From Methanobacteriota archaeon (GTDB lineage: Archaea; Thermoplasmatota; Poseidoniia; Poseidoniales; Poseidoniaceae), in assembly GCA_002699425.1 (NCBI GenBank), contig PABV01000035.1, positions 2,701-35,449 of the forward strand: DNA of 32,749 nt, given 5' to 3'. The number at the start of each line of letters is the position of its first letter. Position 1 is the stretch's first letter. The translations under genes and the position numbers were made by a program. This document shows, piece after piece, positions 1 to 8,565 of this stretch. Below the pieces are notes generated by a model. It searched no databases and had not been told where the DNA came from. It was given only the letters and a program-made list of their open reading frames with translations.

Positions 1-3000
1 TCGACTAAACCGGCCACCTTCGTCATGGAATTATCCGAATCATCATCATCTATATCGTATGGAGCCATGCAACCAATCGTTGCTTTGATGGTGGTGCCTT
101 CTGTAATGGATTCGGGCCGATCGATACGAATAATCGGTGCATAAGTACTCCCAGAAATATCAACATAGGCAGTATATTCCCAGGTCCCATCTACCTCTTC
201 GATGACCAATGAACAAACCCCAGATTGTACCAAGCCTTGATTAAGTCGTGAAATACCTACTGTGATGAATTCAGAATCAATGCTAAAGGTGGCCACGCCA
301 ATATTCCAACCTGATTCACGTGACATCATAGTTGATTGTCCACTTGCTAGTTGAATGCCGAGGCTATCACTGACTTCGTAAATAACGTCAACTGAACCAG
401 GGGCAGGGTCCCAATCGACGAAACTTAGATTGACTGTTCGGTTTTTCCCGGCAAGCAATTCGATGGTAGATTGTTGTAAGAGTTCCCCTCGACTTGAGCG
501 TAAAATCAGATTAATCTGAGCCTCAGAATCTGGAGATGCTTCGATAAAACATGATACCCAGTTTTCTGATATTCGCTCAAGACCTAATTTCTCAGTGTTG
601 GGTGAAAGCAATGAACATTGGGCAGAATGGGCAGGAATATTTCTTCCGTCTGCGTGGATTGTAAGTTGATCATCACCGGCAGATAGGGAAATATTTTCTC
701 GTAGGTTATCGAGCGTAATCATCCAAGAATTTTCATCGATATTTCCTTTTTCAACCGAAGCCAAAATCGAATTTGGGTTATGCAACTCTACGGATTTCAA
801 ACTGGTTTGATATCCTGAGATCACAGGAGAAGTTGCAAAGGTAATATTGGCATGTCTTATCTGGATTGGCCAATCTATGGTGCCAATTAATGGGTGTGTG
901 ATTGAAATCGTCATCCCAAAACCGGACTTATCCCATTCGCTATCTGCAAATAGTTCAACAGGAATCCCCTTTATTTCTCCAGGTGATAGCACAAGCGATT
1001 CTGACACTGAGGTTGTCCAGCCTTCAGGTTTGGCCGATAATTGAATCTGCAATATGGCGATATCATTGCCTTGGTTGTGGACCCATGCCGCAGGCATACC
1101 TCCATTTTCATTTACGTACCAATAACCAGCATTCCCAATCTCTATGTTTGGAGCCGTACCTACTCTTAGCGGTACTTCTTCGACCACTTGCCCAGCTCCA
1201 TCACCGTTTGAAATCCTGATCCTAACTACGCCGATTTCACCTGCAAGTGACCTCTCGGGAGGTGTTGCAAAAAAGGTCACAAGCGTTTGCTCCCCTGGTT
1301 TGACAACAGATCCATTCTTCGGCAAAGTGACATTCCAGCCTTCTCCTGCTTTGGTAAACCAAGGGCTGGAAGGACTATTGCCACGTTGTTCGACAATCAG
1401 CGTGATGTTTCCTCCTTCGGGAGGAACCTCAAGTGATGCATTTGATAGATTGAAACGCCATCCGGCGATTTCGCTGATGTTAAAAGTGAGTAGAATTTTT
1501 TCCTCCAATAACAGAGAGTCAGAATAAACACTTAGGTTAAGGTAAGTTTTTCCAAAGGCCCATGCTGTTGATGGTATCTGGATTTGAAATCCTATACTCT
1601 GCGATTGATTTATTTGAAGGGCAGTGGTTTGAATGGTGAAATCCTCCCACGTGCTTAGATCTTCTGTATTTCTTTCATGCTCATATTGTGAAACAATGGT
1701 AATGTTGTCTTCTGCATTCCCGGTATTCTTTGCTGTGAGCGCAAGCGATAAGGTTTCACCAGGTATCACATCAAATGCATATCCTTCAGCGATGTCAAGA
1801 TCCCAACGATGATCTGGTCTTGCTTGAACGGTTAAGTTTGCCACGTGCGTTGCTTCTTGGTCATTCACCGAAGTCCATGTGAATTGGAGAGGAAAACTTT
1901 CTCTTGCAGGTATCTCCGCTGAGAGTGTGACCCAGATTGGCATGAATGTATAGGCTCCTGCAGACAGAGTCTTCATTGGTTCTGGGATGTCGAAAGCGAC
2001 GGTTGGTGCTGAGGAAAAATTGCCTGCAAGTGATTGTCCAGTCAAGGTAAAGGTGTCTTCTCCATTTCCTGGATTTTCGAGTTTGAGGATGATTTTTGTA
2101 GCTTCACTTACATTGAATGTTGCGGGTGATGCAGGACTTACAACCGAGGCTTGAGAACGGAATACCTGTAGTACATGCAAAGAAATATTCAGGTTGTGAG
2201 TCTCTAAGTTATTTGCCGTGAGGTTGAAAAAGTGGCGATTTGGAGGTGTGTTTTCAGGTAGGGAAAGGTTGATCCAACCTATTGCTAAACCACTTCCTTC
2301 AGCTACAATTGTTTGCCCTTCTATTGAAAAATCACCGCCGTAAGTCCATATCCATCCTTCGTTGACCATCCCTGAACTGGTAAGCGTCCACGAGATGTTA
2401 TCATTTCCTTGCAGATCAACTTCAATAGGCCATGAGAGGGTTGATGCAGGTATGGTGCGGATGTGTGGTTGAGGTGAACTTACTTCCCATGCATGCATCA
2501 CCACAATTTGTACTTCACAAATTTGTTCCAAACCATATCCAATACAAATTGTCAAATCAAATGATGTTGAGGTTACTTTAGCAACTTGAAGAGTGATGTA
2601 CATTTCAACGGATTCACCTGGCTGGAGTTCGAGGTCTACGACTTCACTTCCTTGCTGGTCGAGCAAGCGAGGAGTAGTTCCCCACGAAGATGCTGAAAAA
2701 TCGATGGAGGAAGTGCTTTCTGGAGCATTACCCAAATTTTCAATTCTTACCCAAGCCTTCGCATCGTGGTTTAATCTTCCTCCTCCTTCACTGATGCTTA
2801 AGCCAGAAGGTCCTTCCATCGCCAATCCTCTGGTTCTGAAGACCTCAATGGGTAGAGCAACAGTCGTAGAAATTGATGCATCATCATCTAAAGTGAGTGT
2901 GAGTGTCACAATACCAGACTCACCTCCTAATGCATCATTTGGCACACCAGCTTCAAAGATGAGGGAAACGGGTGTATCCCGCTCTAGGGTTTGTTGATAG

Positions 3001-5159
3001 GCATATCCTTGCATTAAAGAAAAACTCCAATCTTCGTCAAGGTTAGAAGAATCAGCGGACAAGGTCCATGTTCCGGTTCTCGAGCCGGTTGATGTGAGAA
3101 GAATTTCGACAGGTTCTGTTTGTCCTGGCTGAACTCTTGTTACTTCAGAAGGCGTGGAAATTTGAGAAACAAATGGCTCTACAACAGATAAATTGACTGA
3201 AACTTGGTCGTTGTCATATCGGGTCTGCGTGATGTTTTGATTTGGATCTAGTACCAGAGAAAAAGTGTGTTCACCTAACTCTGCAGTTATCTCTACACTG
3301 AATGTGACTGGTCCCCCTTCGCCAGATGGAGAGACCGGTTCCGCAATATCTACTCGATGTCTTGCAATTTCCTGTCCATTTCTTAACAACACAGCATCAA
3401 CAGGCTCATCAGTTGAAGTGGTTCCAATATTGGAAAATAGTCCGCTAACAATCAGTTCTTCACCAGGGTCTGGGTCGATAGGGCTGAATCCGATTCCTCT
3501 ATCATCTGCAAGGGGTGCCAGATCGGGAAGCGATTCGGATACGAGCGTATCACCCCATAGGATGTCCAGATAACCGTCTCCATCAAGGTCAGCCACTGCT
3601 GGTGCTGACCACATTCGATGGTTGGTGTCTATTGGACTGGACCATGCACTATTGATGTCAGCAGGTGCACCTGAATCGCCATCAAAAGCAAATACCCTAC
3701 GTCCAAATCCTACTATGACCTCATGAGGGTCTTGTCCATCCAAATCTAGAACGATGACAGGTGAAGCAGCAATTTCATCATTGTCATTTCCATTACTGCC
3801 CCGGTTCATGACTTTGACCCATTCTTTAAGCGGTGGGTCGAGTGTTAAATCATGACACCCAACCATGCCCTCACGGTTGAATGAGACCGATGAAGTGGAG
3901 TACCATGTGACCCAACATAAACGGTCTGTAATGCCATCTTCGTCGGTATCGACTGGTGTCGGCATTGCGTCTGCATAGCCATTTTGGGCTCTAAATCTAA
4001 AAATTTCATCTGTACTCGTTAATTCAAATCCTACAAATTGTGCTCCGTAACCATTGTCTCTACCATTGGTGTCACTTGGCAGCGTCACGATCATTTCTGG
4101 AGCAGCATCGCTGTCCAACTGGGTAACAACCGGTCCTGGTAATTTCAGACGAGGAGCATCATTGTCGCTATCAGTTCCTGAAATGCTGACACTATCCCAA
4201 TCTAATGAGCCTGAACTCCCGTCGATTTTCCACAACCACATGCTTCCGCTGTTGGCGTTAATGGTTGTGAGGACCACGCATCCTGTTGAATCATCAAGTG
4301 CAGCAAAACTTGGGTCGCTCGGGTGTGTGCCTCGGTCAAGTGTAACTTCCCAGTCTGTTTCTGGTGGGCCCTGTAGTATGAGCGGGAGGGCGACAACGGT
4401 CGGATAATCGGTGTTTTGGTGGACTGCAGCCAAGACGAGTTCTGGAGAACCATCCATCGACAAATCTGCCAATAGCGGCTGGGTGACGGCGCGATGACCT
4501 ACTTGTGAAACAGGGAGGTGCGGGCTTGGTGCTGAGAGTCGCAGGTCGTTATCAGTCCAAGTCCACAGTTTCTGGTTGACATTGTCATTGCTCACCCATC
4601 CTGATTCTTCACAAGTTAATCTGGGTGACCAAACGTCCACGTTTAGTGCGCTATCCGTATCATAGACGACAATGACTTCATTCATCCCATCATCGTCGAT
4701 ATCGATGATGATAGGAGTGGCTCTGATCCTTAAGGCAGAACCAAGATTTACATCCCATGCTACTTTTGCAGAGTCTCCATCGATGATGGAGAGATGTCTG
4801 TCCCCGCTGTCAGAATCTCCAACTGTTCGAGTCATCACAGCAAAGAGACTATGATAGCCACAGCGCTCTAAAGCAGCGTCTGGACGGCTTATGGACTGAC
4901 TGAAATTCCCAATGACGCTGCTGTAACTATCCACCTCATCTGCTCCGTCAAATGCTTGCCAGTTTATGATTGGTGATTCGATGGTTGACATGGAGTCTGT
5001 ATTATGGTCGGGCGGACTGAAATCATGTTCAGGATTTCTTCCATACTGAGCCCATGGTTGCTCCTCGCTGTCCCATTTCGTAGACTCTGCAGCAGAAAGA
5101 GCAGGTGATAGCAAGGATGTGGTCAGTAATATACAGACCAGAAATCCCGGTTTAGCCAT
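1..5159 (-). CDS. Giant secreted FG-GAP / CARDB / Ig-like repeat protein (C-terminus outside window)
   Basis: The minus-strand frame stays open from an ATG at 5159 to the window edge, giving at least 1719 residues. The start MAKPGFLVCILLTTSLLSPA is a typical signal peptide ending near an ALSAAES cleavage region. Roughly residues 30-540 contain repeated Asp-rich FG-GAP/VCBS-like motifs, for example DIDDDGMNEVIVVYD (about 151-166), QLDSDAAPEMIV (about 345-360) and VADLDGDGYLDILWGD (about 520-535). These suggest a calcium-binding beta-propeller. A CARDB-like segment follows (about 555-640), then many Ig/NEW3-like beta-sandwich repeats with recurring 'PGET/PGEQ', 'NxGN' and 'N-x-T/S' patterns. 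This suggests an extracellular surface or adhesion protein; the substrate is unknown. No membrane anchor or sorting signal can be judged because the C-terminus is missing. An AT-rich TATA-like stretch at about 5200-5210 fits a promoter for it. Confidence 0.85.
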   Translation of the reverse strand, partial: MAKPGFLVCILLTTSLLSPALSAAESTKWDSEEQPWAQYGRNPEHDFSPPDHNTDSMSTIESPIINWQAFDGADEVDSYSSVIGNFSQSISRPDAALERCGYHSLFAVMTRTVGDSDSGDRHLSIIDGDSAKVAWDVNLGSALRIRATPIIIDIDDDGMNEVIVVYDTDSALNVDVWSPRLTCEESGWVSNDNVNQKLWTWTDNDLRLSAPSPHLPVSQVGHRAVTQPLLADLSMDGSPELVLAAVHQNTDYPTVVALPLILQGPPETDWEVTLDRGTHPSDPSFAALDDSTGCVVLTTINANSGSMWLWKIDGSSGSLDWDSVSISGTDSDNDAPRLKLPGPVVTQLDSDAAPEMIVTLPSDTNGRDNGYGAQFVGFELTSTDEIFRFRAQNGYADAMPTPVDTDEDGITDRLCWVTWYSTSSVSFNREGMVGCHDLTLDPPLKEWVKVMNRGSNGNDNDEIAASPVIVLDLDGQDPHEVIVGFGRRVFAFDGDSGAPADINSAWSSPIDTNHRMWSAPAVADLDGDGYLDILWGDTLVSESLPDLAPLADDRGIGFSPIDPDPGEELIVSGLFSNIGTTSTDEPVDAVLLRNGQEIARHRVDIAEPVSPSGEGGPVTFSVEITAELGEHTFSLVLDPNQNITQTRYDNDQVSVNLSVVEPFVSQISTPSEVTRVQPGQTEPVEILLTSTGSRTGTWTLSADSSNLDEDWSFSLMQGYAYQQTLERDTPVSLIFEAGVPNDALGGESGIVTLTLTLDDDASISTTVALPIEVFRTRGLAMEGPSGLSISEGGGRLNHDAKAWVRIENLGNAPESTSSIDFSASSWGTTPRLLDQQGSEVVDLELQPGESVEMYITLQVAKVTSTSFDLTICIGYGLEQICEVQIVVMHAWEVSSPQPHIRTIPASTLSWPIEVDLQGNDNISWTLTSSGMVNEGWIWTYGGDFSIEGQTIVAEGSGLAIGWINLSLPENTPPNRHFFNLTANNLETHNLNISLHVLQVFRSQASVVSPASPATFNVSEATKIILKLENPGNGEDTFTLTGQSLAGNFSSAPTVAFDIPEPMKTLSAGAYTFMPIWVTLSAEIPARESFPLQFTWTSVNDQEATHVANLTVQARPDHRWDLDIAEGYAFDVIPGETLSLALTAKNTGNAEDNITIVSQYEHERNTEDLSTWEDFTIQTTALQINQSQSIGFQIQIPSTAWAFGKTYLNLSVYSDSLLLEEKILLTFNISEIAGWRFNLSNASLEVPPEGGNITLIVEQRGNSPSSPWFTKAGEGWNVTLPKNGSVVKPGEQTLVTFFATPPERSLAGEIGVVRIRISNGDGAGQVVEEVPLRVGTAPNIEIGNAGYWYVNENGGMPAAWVHNQGNDIAILQIQLSAKPEGWTTSVSESLVLSPGEIKGIPVELFADSEWDKSGFGMTISITHPLIGTIDWPIQIRHANITFATSPVISGYQTSLKSVELHNPNSILASVEKGNIDENSWMITLDNLRENISLSAGDDQLTIHADGRNIPAHSAQCSLLSPNTEKLGLERISENWVSCFIEASPDSEAQINLILRSSRGELLQQSTIELLAGKNRTVNLSFVDWDPAPGSVDVIYEVSDSLGIQLASGQSTMMSRESGWNIGVATFSIDSEFITVGISRLNQGLVQSGVCSLVIEEVDGTWEYTAYVDISGSTYAPIIRIDRPESITEGTTIKATIGCMAPYDIDDDDSDNSMTKVAGLV

Positions 5160-5275
5160 TCTCAAACCTTTTCACCAGTAAGGTATCAGAAACTCAGAGT
5201 ATGTTATGCTTTGCCTGATTCGGGCTCTTAGGACGCGTATTGTGTGCCCTATTTTCAGCGTCAAGTAACGCACGG

Positions 5276-5284
5276 CTTAAATAA
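5276..5284 (+). promoter_or_regulatory. TATA-like box of the rpo7 cluster
   Basis: CTTAAATAA is centred near 5280. In archaea transcription starts about 25 bases downstream of the TATA centre, here about 5303-5306. That is downstream of the GTG at 5294 and almost exactly at an in-frame ATG (5303). Position and composition are the only evidence. Confidence 0.5.
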
Positions 5285-5370
5285 CGGCCCAAGGTGGGCG
5301 AAATGGCTTCGGTCACTTCCCTCCTGAGGATTGCCGGTGAAGGACGGATGGATTACCATCTGTTTTCGCT

Positions 5371-5392
5371 GCCTCTGGGAACCCGAGGAGGC
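5371..5392 (+). promoter_or_regulatory. Shine-Dalgarno of rpo7 inside a possible hairpin
   Basis: GAGGAGG (5385-5391) lies 7 bases before the ATG at 5399 and decides that start. The same bases can pair upstream: CCTC (5372-5375) with GAGG (5385-5388), and GGG with CCC around a tiny AA centre. A leader hairpin could therefore mask the ribosome-binding site. The pairing is visible; any regulatory use is inference. Confidence 0.4.
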
Positions 5393-5398
5393 AATACC

Positions 5399-5947
5399 AT
5401 GTACAAGGTTATCACCAAGGAAGACACAATCCGAATACCAGCAGAGTATATGCGGAGGGGGCACAGCCTGAATCAGCATATCGACCGTCTGGCAGCATCT
5501 GCATTTGAAGGTCGGTTTGATGAAATGAACCGATTTATTCTGGTTACCGCAAATCACGAACCACTCGGTCGAGGAAGAATCATCCACGGAGATGGTGCTG
5601 TTTACCAAGAAGTTCGTTTTGATGCGCTCCTGTACTGCATGGATGATTATGAAGTCGTCGAAGGTGCTGTCAGTGAAGTGAATGAATTCGGTGCATTCGT
5701 TCGAATTGGTCCTATGGAAGCTCTCCTCCACAAATCGCAAATCATGGAAGATCACGTTGACATAAATGTGGGAATGAACATGGTTGAAGGCCGAAAGACA
5801 GGAAAGAAGATTGGCGTGGGAGACAGTGTTCGAGCACGTATTGTATCACTTTCTCCAGATACAAGCGACCCTCGTCGCTCAAAGATTGGATTAACATGCA
5901 AGCAAACAGGATTGGGATGCCATACCTGGCTTGAGGAAGAGAGGTAG
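5399..5947 (+). CDS. rpo7: DNA-directed RNA polymerase subunit Rpo7 (RpoE')
   Basis: This is the archaeal RNA polymerase stalk subunit (Rpb7 homologue). It forms a heterodimer with Rpo4 and helps open-complex formation and RNA binding. The start MYKVITKEDTIRIPAEYM is the canonical Rpo7 N-terminus. The tip domain is followed by an S1/OB fold containing EGAVSEVNEFGAFVRIGP and LLHKSQI (residues about 83-115). The length of 182 residues is normal. The ATG at 5399 is chosen because of the canonical N-terminus and the strong GAGGAGG site. The frame is open upstream to an ATG at 5303, which would add 32 residues. It leads the spt4 - rps24e - rps27ae cluster, a gene order known in archaea. Confidence 0.95.
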   Translation: MYKVITKEDTIRIPAEYMRRGHSLNQHIDRLAASAFEGRFDEMNRFILVTANHEPLGRGRIIHGDGAVYQEVRFDALLYCMDDYEVVEGAVSEVNEFGAFVRIGPMEALLHKSQIMEDHVDINVGMNMVEGRKTGKKIGVGDSVRARIVSLSPDTSDPRRSKIGLTCKQTGLGCHTWLEEER

Positions 5948-5957
5948 GTGAATTACG

Positions 5958-6161
5958 ATGCCAAAGAATCCATTTGCATGTGCTGAATGTCATCTCATCC
6001 TCACGGATGGTAAAGATCAATGCGACCGATGTCCATCGGCGCAGGTATCTTCAGATTGGACCGGTTATGTCGTGATCATGAAACCAGGTCGCTCAGAAAT
6101 AGCTCAAAGACTTCAAGTCGATCGACCCGGAACGTATGCGCTAAAGGTGAATGTTCGTTAG
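5958..6161 (+). CDS. spt4: Transcription elongation factor Spt4 (RpoE'')
   Basis: This is the 67-residue zinc-binding partner of Spt5. The Spt4-Spt5 complex clamps RNA polymerase and increases processivity. Four cysteines form the expected zinc ribbon, CAEC (residues 8-11) and CDRC (22-25). They are followed by the conserved W-x-G-Y-V-V-I-M core (residues 34-41, as in DWTGYVVIMKP) that contacts Spt5. It starts 10 bases after rpo7, so the two are almost certainly co-transcribed. The length matches archaeal Spt4. Confidence 0.95.
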   Translation: MPKNPFACAECHLILTDGKDQCDRCPSAQVSSDWTGYVVIMKPGRSEIAQRLQVDRPGTYALKVNVR

Positions 6162-6172
6162 GAGATGAAAGT

Positions 6173-6499
6173 ATGGAAATCGTAGATAGAAGAGAAAACG
6201 CATTGCTAAAGCGCGTCGAAATTGAATTCATCATTCGACATGAGAACCAGCCTACACCCACTCGTAAGTCCATGACAGAATGGTTAAACAAACTTGAGCC
6301 AGGATCCAAAAAAGAATTGGTCGTTATCAAGGATGTAACCACCAGGTTTGGACGAGCGCAGACCACCGGTATCGGGCTTATTTACCAAGACGCTCATGCC
6401 CTTTCGGTTGAACCCACGTATGTTCATGACAAACTTTCTACTCTGAATCCAGCAGCAGAAGGATCCAATGAAGCCGAAGGTGGTGAATCCAGTGAGTGA
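6173..6499 (+). CDS. rps24e: Ribosomal protein S24e
   Basis: A small-subunit ribosomal protein found in archaea and eukaryotes. The start [19 protein letters not shown] and the central stretch [20 protein letters not shown] are characteristic. The ATG at 6173 is preceded by GGAGATG about 6 bases upstream; the frame is open further upstream but lacks family similarity there. The tail is acidic and low in complexity ([13 protein letters not shown]) and overlaps the start of the next gene by 32 bases. The length of 108 residues is normal for archaeal S24e. Confidence 0.95.
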   Translation: MEIVDRRENALLKRVEIEFIIRHENQPTPTRKSMTEWLNKLEPGSKKELVVIKDVTTRFGRAQTTGIGLIYQDAHALSVEPTYVHDKLSTLNPAAEGSNEAEGGESSE

Positions 6500-6662
6500 T
6501 GGTCCAAATGCAAGCGCAAAGTGGTCAAAATATGGCACGGATGATGGCAAACTTGTCCGCAAGGCTGAGTTTTGTCCCGAATGCGGACCAGGTGTCTTTC
6601 TCGCAGTTCACAAAGATCGTAAATCATGTGGACGCTGTGGATACATGGTCAAACTTGAATGA
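6468..6662 (+). CDS. rps27ae: Ribosomal protein S27ae
   Basis: A zinc-ribbon small-subunit ribosomal protein. The pattern [25 protein letters not shown] gives CxxC (residues 36-39) and CxxC (about 54-57) around the GPGVFLA signature. At 64 residues it is slightly longer at the N-terminus than usual. An AAGGA site before the ATG at 6468 supports that start, but in-frame GTGs at 6480, 6483 and 6492 would shorten the overlap with rps24e. The coding overlap in two frames is unusual for such conserved genes and confined to both proteins' variable ends. Last gene of the cluster; it ends one base before the stop of a convergent gene. Confidence 0.93.
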   Translation: MKPKVVNPVSDGPNASAKWSKYGTDDGKLVRKAEFCPECGPGVFLAVHKDRKSCGRCGYMVKLE

Positions 6663-6663
6663 T

Positions 6664-7572
6664 TTACTCTTCTTCGGCTTCGATGCCCAAAAACGAGTCG
6701 ATTTGGTTTTGATTATCGATCACTAACCAGTGGCTTTGTTTCAATAACTGAACCGGTAAATCTTTTCTCTTATATTCACCAACCGGATTGAAAGTAAGGT
6801 CTCTTGACCAAGAAATGATTTTCCAACCTTGGTCCCAGACAGCGTCTCTTACCGGTTCTCCAATTTTTGCTATGAGGCTTGTTTCATCGAGATGCCACCA
6901 AATGTCGCCATTTGCAGAACAAAGGAGGTGTCCATTGCCCTTGAACACCTGAACGATATGGTCTTGAATATCTAAATCTGATTCATCAAAGAGTTCTCCA
7001 GTTTTTTTGCTTAAACGCACTAATCCTCCTCCACGACTCCACACGTTGAGGTATTCGTCAGATGTAAGCGAGAGCAACTCATCACTTCGTGGTCGCTTTT
7101 GGAGGGTTAAGTAGGTTGGAATTTCTGCTCGCCATTTCTCATTTGCATGGACGTCAAGAGCATATATGCCTCTGGTCCACAATGCGAAATACACGTTTTC
7201 TTCATCACATGTCATTGCGACAGGTTCACTGTCAAGCGTATGTGACCATGTAGCTCCAGCGACTTGGAGTGGTGAGGCATTACCTTGCGCTCTTAAGTCG
7301 CCTCTTCGAGGTCCTTGTTCAAAACGCTCGTCCAAAGATATAGCCGCCATACGTGCTAATCTTAGTTCGTGGTCGACCCACGTCGCTACAAGATGGTTTT
7401 TTATGACCACTGCATTGGTAATGCTGATTGGAAAAGGGTGGGATACGTGAGTCTCATTCAACCAACGTATGCCTCCATCAACATCAATGACGAGATGACG
7501 TTCACCATATGCTAACACTTTCCATGGTGCGGCAAGTGAGGATGACATGATGTCTGCAACGGCTTCGCCCAT
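6664..7572 (-). CDS. Hypothetical protein, probable beta-propeller-like
   Basis: I recognise no named family. The protein (about 302 residues) has recurring short beta-strand patterns with W and D/G turns, for example HLVIDVDGGIRWLN, NVYFALWTRGIYALDVHANEKW and HLLCSANGDIWWHL. This spacing resembles WD40/PQQ-type propeller blades. No signal peptide or TM segment is visible, so it is probably cytoplasmic. The start chosen is the ATG at 7572; an in-frame GTG at 7617 would add 15 residues. An ATAATAATA stretch near 7606-7614 sits about 25-40 bases before the ATG and could be its TATA box, favouring the shorter form. It converges on rps27ae with a one-base gap and diverges from dtdA. Confidence 0.75.
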   Translation of the reverse strand: MGEAVADIMSSSLAAPWKVLAYGERHLVIDVDGGIRWLNETHVSHPFPISITNAVVIKNHLVATWVDHELRLARMAAISLDERFEQGPRRGDLRAQGNASPLQVAGATWSHTLDSEPVAMTCDEENVYFALWTRGIYALDVHANEKWRAEIPTYLTLQKRPRSDELLSLTSDEYLNVWSRGGGLVRLSKKTGELFDESDLDIQDHIVQVFKGNGHLLCSANGDIWWHLDETSLIAKIGEPVRDAVWDQGWKIISWSRDLTFNPVGEYKRKDLPVQLLKQSHWLVIDNQNQIDSFLGIEAEEE

Positions 7573-7625
7573 GTGAATGCTACGTTTACCGTCAATGTCT
7601 TTTGCTATTATTATCACGGACTGAC

Positions 7626-8552
7626 ATGGTCGTGCTGATTGCTGTCAGTTCTGGTGACGTTGCCTCTTACCACCAAGCCGACTGTTTGTTGACAATGGGT
7701 GATTGGGATGATTTGCCCGATGTAGAGCACCAACGAGCCTGTGCTCGTCACCATGTGCGAATGTGGTGGTTACCGGATGGATGTTTGTGGGAAGACCATC
7801 TAGATCTGCGTTGGCAACAAGCCACAGGCGAGGTCGTGGATGAGGTGATTTTCCCTTCACGTCATTCCGCTGCTTCGGGTCAAGCCAGTCTTACGCTGCA
7901 TCCGATTGGAGTCATGCAACTTGGTAAGGATGAGGATCCTCCTTATGGCGGGAAAGCGGGGGATTGTCCTCCTCCTTCCCCTCGATTAGGTCCATGGTGG
8001 CGAGAATTATTGAAACATGGTTCTGAACTTGAATCCTTTTCACTCTCACTAGAAACTACTCATCATGGTCCTTGGTTGAAAGTACCAAGTTTGTTTATTG
8101 AGATTGGTTCCACTGAAGACACATGGGGTCATATGGGTGCTGCAGAATTATTGGCGGGGATCATATGGAGGGGACTTGGTCTAGAAGATGGTGTGTTGCC
8201 TTCACTTTGGCCTGGCGAAGGAGTCGTAGTGGTGACATTAGGTGGAGGTCATTATGCACCAAGAGCCAACAAACTTGCCGCCATTCCTGGCGTATGGCTT
8301 GGCCACATGCTGGCTAATTATGCCCTTCCTTTTGAGACACCTGAACATGAAGGTGCGATGCCTTCAGGGAATTGGTCACAATCGATACATGCCGCTATTT
8401 CATCTACCAGAGATGCCTTCCCAGGTGGTCATGTGGTTGCAACACTTGAGCGAAAATCCTTCAAGGCTTGGCAAAGAAACGCTATCATCGAATATCTGAC
8501 GTCACTTGATGTTCCAGTTGTAAGAACCAAGGACATCGAAGCATTGGTTTAA
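7626..8552 (+). CDS. dtdA: D-aminoacyl-tRNA deacylase, DtdA/GEK1 type
   Basis: This archaeal/plant zinc-dependent enzyme hydrolyses D-amino acids from mischarged tRNA. Family signatures are intact: FPSRHSAASG (about residues 75-84), a THHGPW...PSLFIEIGSTEDTW block in the middle, and GGGHYAPR near residue 205. The ATG at 7626 gives the expected MVVLIAVSS first strand; an upstream TTG at 7602 is in frame but would overlap the divergent gene's promoter region. The length is 308 residues. It is followed after 13 bases by proline dehydrogenase, so the two may be co-transcribed, though no functional link is obvious. Confidence 0.92.
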   Translation: MVVLIAVSSGDVASYHQADCLLTMGDWDDLPDVEHQRACARHHVRMWWLPDGCLWEDHLDLRWQQATGEVVDEVIFPSRHSAASGQASLTLHPIGVMQLGKDEDPPYGGKAGDCPPPSPRLGPWWRELLKHGSELESFSLSLETTHHGPWLKVPSLFIEIGSTEDTWGHMGAAELLAGIIWRGLGLEDGVLPSLWPGEGVVVVTLGGGHYAPRANKLAAIPGVWLGHMLANYALPFETPEHEGAMPSGNWSQSIHAAISSTRDAFPGGHVVATLERKSFKAWQRNAIIEYLTSLDVPVVRTKDIEALV

Positions 8553-8565
8553 TGACAATCGTCAA

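Noticed and set aside
847-4854. Many plus-strand and one minus-strand open frames inside 1-5159
   Set aside because: They lie within the single long minus-strand frame that has a signal peptide and coherent repeat domains. Their own translations are Ser/Pro-rich shadows with no family match.
5261-5755. Minus-strand open frame opposite rpo7
   Set aside because: Antisense to a strongly conserved RNA polymerase subunit; its translation has no recognisable domain.
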